Source: Salpingoeca rosetta
Lineage: Eukaryota > Opisthokonta > Choanoflagellata > Craspedida > Salpingoecidae
NCBI RefSeq assembly: GCF_000188695.1
Contig: NW_004754918.1
Coordinates: forward strand, 506,647-528,839
Length of the DNA stretch: 22,193 nt
Reading direction: 5' to 3'
Position 1 is the stretch's first letter. Each line of letters starts with the position of its first letter. The notes below the pieces were generated by a model, which did not search any database, was not told the origin of the DNA, and saw only the letters and a program-made list of their open reading frames with translations. Positions 18,097 to 22,193 of the stretch are shown here, piece after piece. Made by a program: the position numbers and the translations under genes.

Positions 18097-19088
18097 CGCG
18101 TTCACAGGAGGGCATGGTGGAGTGGGGCGACCTGCCTCAGTGGTCGCTCGACCAAGGTGGCGGCGTTGGCCGTTATGATGCTGACAAAAGCAGCGACGAG
18201 AATGGCAGCCCTGTGCTCTTGCAGGCGTGGGCGAGTGGTGATGACGACGACGGCGACGGTGACGCCGTTGGTGGCAATGGCGGTGATGGTGGTGCAAGCA
18301 GCACCATCTCATCGTAAGTGAACATGCACTCGGCTGTGTGATTGTGTGATTCTATAGTTCAATATTGTGCGTGTGCGTGTGTGTGTGTGTGATTGCGTTT
18401 GTAGTGTGTGTGCGTATGTGTGTGTGTGTGTGATTGACGTGCATATGTGTGTGCAGTTGCTGATGTAACGACTTGCGTAGATGAACGCTCATGGGTGTGC
18501 TGTGTGATGGTGTGGGGCACTGTGTTTCTCTTGCTTGCAGTGACGAGGAGGCCGAGTTGAACGGACCCGTCTGCTACAACTGCAACGGCCAGCCCATCGC
18601 CGAGGAAGTGGAGGAGGTGAGCATGAGTGCTTGTGTGTGTGTGTGTGTGTATGTGTGTGGTGCATGCTTGTGTGCGTGTGTGTGTGCGCATGCTTGTGTG
18701 CGTGTGTGTGCATGCTTGTGTGCGTGTGCGTACGTGCGCGTGTTGGTTGCTGGCGTGCTTGTGTGTTGTGTGCTGCCGTTGTACGTGTACCTCGCAGCTA
18801 TACCCCTTTACTCAGAGCGCCAATCGCGCATGTAACATCACGCCCACACTCAACCACTCACTCCCTCACTCCAATATGCTGCGGCACCTGTTCTCCTCCG
18901 TTGCATGCGCGCAGGCAGAGCGGCGTCGACGTCGCGCGAAAGCCCAGCGCGTGCTTGACGGGTTTGTCAAGGCAAGCGACCTGGCTGTCCAGGGAAGTGG
19001 CGTGGACCCGTCTCTTGCAGGCCTGATCCTCGGCGTGTGCATCTGCTTCACCTTTGGGCGCCAGTGGTGCAGTGGCCTCTTCTCCTGA
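17987..19088 (+). CDS. Unidentified small acidic protein with C-terminal hydrophobic segment; 5' end uncertain
   Basis: The last three exons are well supported: one ending at 18313 (donor ATC|GTAAGTG, phase 2), 18541-18616 (acceptor TTGCTTGCAG, donor GAG|GTGAGC, phase 0) and 18915-19088 (acceptor GCGCAG, stop TGA). They encode an Asp/Gly-rich region, a CxxC-containing patch (PVCYNCNGQPIAEE), a basic stretch (ERRRRRAKAQR) and, close to the C-terminus, a hydrophobic run (LAGLILGVCICFTFG) followed by a short tail. This could be a tail anchor, or a buried helix since it is short. The upstream frame (MQKLRWFALPTDYM from 17987) differs by one base from the downstream frame; a 52-bp intron 18056-18107 (GAG|GTTGCA, TTCACAG) or a longer one from 17970 would join them in phase. 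Starting at ATG 18114 is also possible. No family recognised. Confidence 0.5.
18060..18098 (+). repeat. CAG trinucleotide repeat at an exon/intron ambiguity
   Basis: About twelve CAG units. Depending on frame they read as polyQ, polyS or polyA, and all three frames are locally open. It lies between the two incompatible reading frames of the gene around it, so it is either inside a very short intron or near a frame-changing assembly error. Confidence 0.85.
18314..18914 (+). repeat. TG-rich introns of the small acidic-protein gene
   Basis: Introns 18314-18540 and 18617-18914 (separated by the 76-nt exon) carry TG/TGCG repeats at about 18366-18455 and 18629-18760. The second intron ends in CTCAC-rich sequence before its acceptor, so it again has GU first and CA-containing sequence last. 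Confidence 0.7.
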
Positions 19089-19857
19089 TAAGGGCGGCAA
19101 CCGCGGTGGACGGCGTGACGAAGATGGCATGGTGGCACGATGTGCTCATGATTTGGTGATGGTGCCATATATTGCTTGCTCGAGTGGTAATTGATGGCTG
19201 ATTGCTTGCTTGGTGGCTTGCTTGGTGGCTTGATTTGATGGCTTGGTTGCTTCATGTGCATGAGTGAGTGGATGATGACTGTCTTCTTTTTCGTTTCACC
19301 GATCTTAAGTGTGCTTCATGAGCCCGCCGTTTTGCTTCCTTCATTTGCTTGTCCGTGCCCGTCTTGAGAACCGACATAAACAACACAAACCGCACACACG
19401 CGGCAAGCGCGACCACACACGCCTGCCCCCACTCCGCACCTGTGACATGAGTTCACACCACTCGTGCAAGTCCACCACAAGTCGCCCATTCCAAACATCT
19501 CACCCCCTTTCGGCACCAATGTGTCTTTCATCTCCAAACACACTGCACAGGATCCAGACTTTTCGATCAAGGAAGTCATGGCGTGTCACGTCATGTCATG
19601 TCAGATGTCACGTCACTCTTTTATGCACGGGATAGACGCATACCATATTTAGCTTCATGGAAGTCACACCATCATAGCACGCACAACAAGTATCACAAGG
19701 AGGCCTGGCCCACCACAACAAGCAAATTAGCAAAAGCAACAGCAGACAAAGCACCAGACACAGCAATTTCACCACCTCAACCACCACCACCGTCATCATC
19801 ATCCCCTGTTACCGCCACCGCCATCAAAGAAGACAAGGGTGGCTGCACCAACACAAG
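19089..19857. other. Convergent 3' intergenic region
   Basis: About 770 bp between the stop codons of the plus-strand small gene and the minus-strand kinase-like gene. It holds an imperfect GCTTGCTTGGTG repeat (19200-19252), a cluster of TGTCACGTCA/TGTCATG units (19582-19616), and CA/CCACCA-rich sequence (about 19770-19830). No plausible gene, RNA gene or canonical AATAAA is seen. Confidence 0.6.
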
Positions 19858-22193
19858 TCAAAGAATGGTAGCGTTCTGCATTCCTTCGATGAGCTTGTTG
19901 AGGATCTTCAGCTTCTTCTTCACGTCCACCTCACAGCCTTCCTCCTCATCATCATCATGTCCGTGGTCACCGTCATCAGCGTTTCCACCGCCCTTATGCG
20001 CCATGTCACGCTTCTTCTGCTGCAGCCATTCAACAAGTCGCCGGCACGCATCCTCAAACCGATCGCACGTGCTCCGGACATCAAACCTCTCGCCAAAATC
20101 GGGGCGAGCCCATGCCATGGCCAGTGAGTAAAAGTCGTGGATGCTTTTGAACGGCAGCCGGTCCTCGCCCGAGCGACAAAACAAGTCAGGATGCCGTTCC
20201 AGCAGACAACAGTTGAACCCGTCCGGCGTGTGCGTTCCAAAATTCTCCACATCGACGATGAAGGCTGCAGTCGCATCCTTCACCGCGATGTTTTCTCTCC
20301 TGACGTCGGCGTGGGGAAGTGAGTGGAAACACAACCGCAGGAGCTGCTCTGCCACACACAACAGCTGCTCTGGCGTGGTGAACTTGCCGCTGCCGAGGAA
20401 GGGCATGACGATGGTGTTGCTGTTGATGACGCGAATCGGGTGACGTGGGTGCAGGATGCGCCACATGAGAAGAATATGGTCGATGTTCTGGTCGTCAGGC
20501 ACACGCTTCACCACAGTGTCGTCAATAATCTTTACGTCTGCATTGATGTCTTCAAACTCGAAGAACACGCGCATGTTGGCCAAGATGACCTCGTCTTTCT
20601 GCTGCTGCTGCTGCTGTAGCTGCTGTGACTGCTGGTGGTGGTGGTGCTGCTGATGGTGCTGTGGCTGCTGTGGTTCCTCGGGGCAATCGCCGCTCAAGCG
20701 AATGCGCTCAACAAGAGCAGGTGGGATATCGCACTGGGGAGATGGCGGCGGTGGCGGAGAGGTGGTGGCAGGGGCTCCAAAGCATCGAGCGTAGAGCGAG
20801 TCGTAGTAGGCCAGCAGGGGCTCAGACAAGAGCACATCCAGCACACGGGAGAACTTGGACAGCTGACACCGCAACAAAGCAGGAAGCACGAGAGCAGGCG
20901 TGTGGAGATATGCGACACATGAGCGTGTGTGAGAGCATGTGGCCCGCCACCGACGGAGCAAAGGGACACCACAGCGCACGAGGAGAGCAGCATGTCAGGG
21001 GCAAGAGGAGCAAGCCATCACAACAACAGGAAAAAAAAACACAACACCATATGCTAGCAGAGGCGCACCGTGGTGGATGTCAGGGTGATGCTGTTGATGA
21101 CTGGCATCTTCTGGCCCCCAGCGAACGTCTTGTGTCCAAGGACGAAACCATACACGTCAACACAGTTCCCGGCGACGGCGATGCCGATGGGGTACATCAG
21201 CCCCTTGATCACAGACTCCCAGTGGGGAACGCACTTGATAGCGTGCAATGCGTATTCACGCAATTGCTCCTTTGCTGCCGCTCGCTGTGTACGCTGCTGC
21301 TCCAACTACAATATGCACACAAGGTGGACACAGCAGTGAGCAAGCAGGATTTGTGTTTCCCATGTGTGTGTTTGCGTCTGCGCGTCTGTGTGCGCTTGTG
21401 TGTGTGTATCGTGTGGTGGCTGGTGCACAAGCAATTGCAATAAAAGTCAGAGGTGCACACGTCAATCATTACCTCAATGATAAGAGGCAGAAAGCTGTGG
21501 TGCAGCTCGCACACGGTCGGACGAAACGCAGCGTCAATCTTGTACTGCTCCGTGTTCGAAACAGGCGCGTTGGCGATGACCATCATGCGGCTGTGCAGCT
21601 TCTTGCGATTGAAGTAATTGTGAATGCACACCATCATTTGGTATTGGATCCACCCCTCGTATTCGTCCGTGCTGATGTCTTCAAAGCCAGAGGCTGGCCC
21701 AGCAAAAACGCAAAGCAAGAAGAACACACGAGCTTGTGAGTCATTGCATGCCAGTGGCGGTGCATGCGTGCGTGCATGCGTGTGTGCATGTATGTGCATG
21801 AAAGTACATGTATGTGTGTGTACATGTGTGCGTACATGTGCGTGCGTACACGTGTGCGTACATGTGTACGTGTATTGCAGCCACCTTGCGACACACAACA
21901 CACAACACACACACTATCACAAGCGCACAAAGTGGACTCACAATCACAGATGCTCTGATACAGGACTTAAGGCAAGTCACATGACAAAACACCACACCCA
22001 CCACACACATACACATACCACACACGCCACATACACACACACACACTCACTCACTCCCGTCGCCATGTGTTGCTGTGGCCATGTCAAGCTGCTTGGCGAG
22101 TTGTGAGGTAACCGTGAAGGTCGACGAGTCGATGGAGATAAAGTAAGGGAAGGTGTTATCCACACCCCCCTCTTTCTCCTGCTTGTTCAGCCT
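19858..22193 (-). CDS. Protein-kinase-like protein with an N-terminal conserved region (partial, 5' end outside window)
   Basis: Visible exons (minus): 22193-22055, 21693-21473, 21305-21069, 20862-19858, with phases 1, 0, 0; 533 residues seen. The first three encode a globular region (YEGWIQYQMMVCIHNYFN, then YALHAIKCVPHWESVIKGLM, VDVYGFVLGHKTF) that recalls the nuclease-like N-terminal part found ahead of kinase domains in fungal FunK1 and Crinkler-type proteins; that link is tentative. The last exon has a Pro/His/Gln-rich linker, then kinase motifs: a beta-3 Lys in VVKRVP, catalytic loop HADVRRENIAV (20313-20281; Asp and Asn present), a DFG-equivalent Asp in FIVDVENFG (20262-20236), and helix F HDFYSLAMAWA. 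No clear Gly-rich loop is seen. It ends in an acidic tract, a Lys-rich helix and NATIL, a class I PDZ-ligand-like tail. The first exon's frame is fixed only by phase. Confidence 0.72.
21694..22054 (-). repeat. Kinase-like gene intron 1: GU-rich then CA-rich
   Basis: Phase 1 intron with donor GGGA|GTGAGTGA and acceptor GGGCCAG. On the minus strand GU repeats fill the first ~160 nt (22054-21890), and CA/GCACAC-type repeats (about 21880-21765) fill the second half, repeating the GU-then-CA order seen in other introns. Confidence 0.75.

Overview
The window looks like nuclear DNA of a compact, GC-rich unicellular eukaryote, most likely a choanoflagellate or close holozoan relative. The evidence is: short GT-AG introns (about 150-470 bp) that restore frame exactly; an animal-type PDZ scaffold with a harmonin-homology domain; abundant low-complexity protein segments (polyQ, Gly/Asp, Ser/Asn); and introns and spacers full of (TG)n/(CA)n microsatellites. 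The species call is inference. I see no rRNA, tRNA, CRISPR array or intact transposon.

Layout, left to right. (1) 1-492: first coding exon and part of intron 1 of an unidentified minus-strand gene. (2) 614-2308, plus: a single-exon class V PLP-dependent enzyme with a probable mitochondrial presequence, divergent from gene 1 across a 121-bp spacer that holds an E2F-like site. (3) 2957-11243, minus: a three-exon gene for a ~2,505-residue coiled-coil protein. (4) 12204-17500, plus: a ten-exon gene for a 981-residue scaffold with the layout harmonin-homology domain, PDZ1, PDZ2, long disordered linker, PDZ3. This is the architecture of the Usher-syndrome scaffolds harmonin, whirlin and PDZD7. It is divergent from gene 3 across a ~960-bp spacer. 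(5) about 17987-19088, plus: a small unidentified acidic protein with a C-terminal hydrophobic segment; its 5' end is uncertain. (6) 19858-22193, minus, open at the right edge: a multi-exon protein ending in a protein-kinase-like domain. Exon borders in genes 3, 4 and 6 were set by hand from splice consensus and are confirmed by reading-phase agreement at nearly every junction.

Two observations stand out. First, a full Usher-type scaffold sits head to head with a giant coiled-coil gene. All three of its PDZ domains carry the class I His at the start of helix B, and the scaffold's own C-terminus (SSDL) and that of the neighbouring kinase-like protein (ATIL) both fit class I PDZ ligands. Second, many introns on both strands have a GU-rich tract near the 5' splice site and a CA-rich tract near the 3' splice site of the same transcript. 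The two tracts are complementary and could fold the intron so that its ends are brought together.
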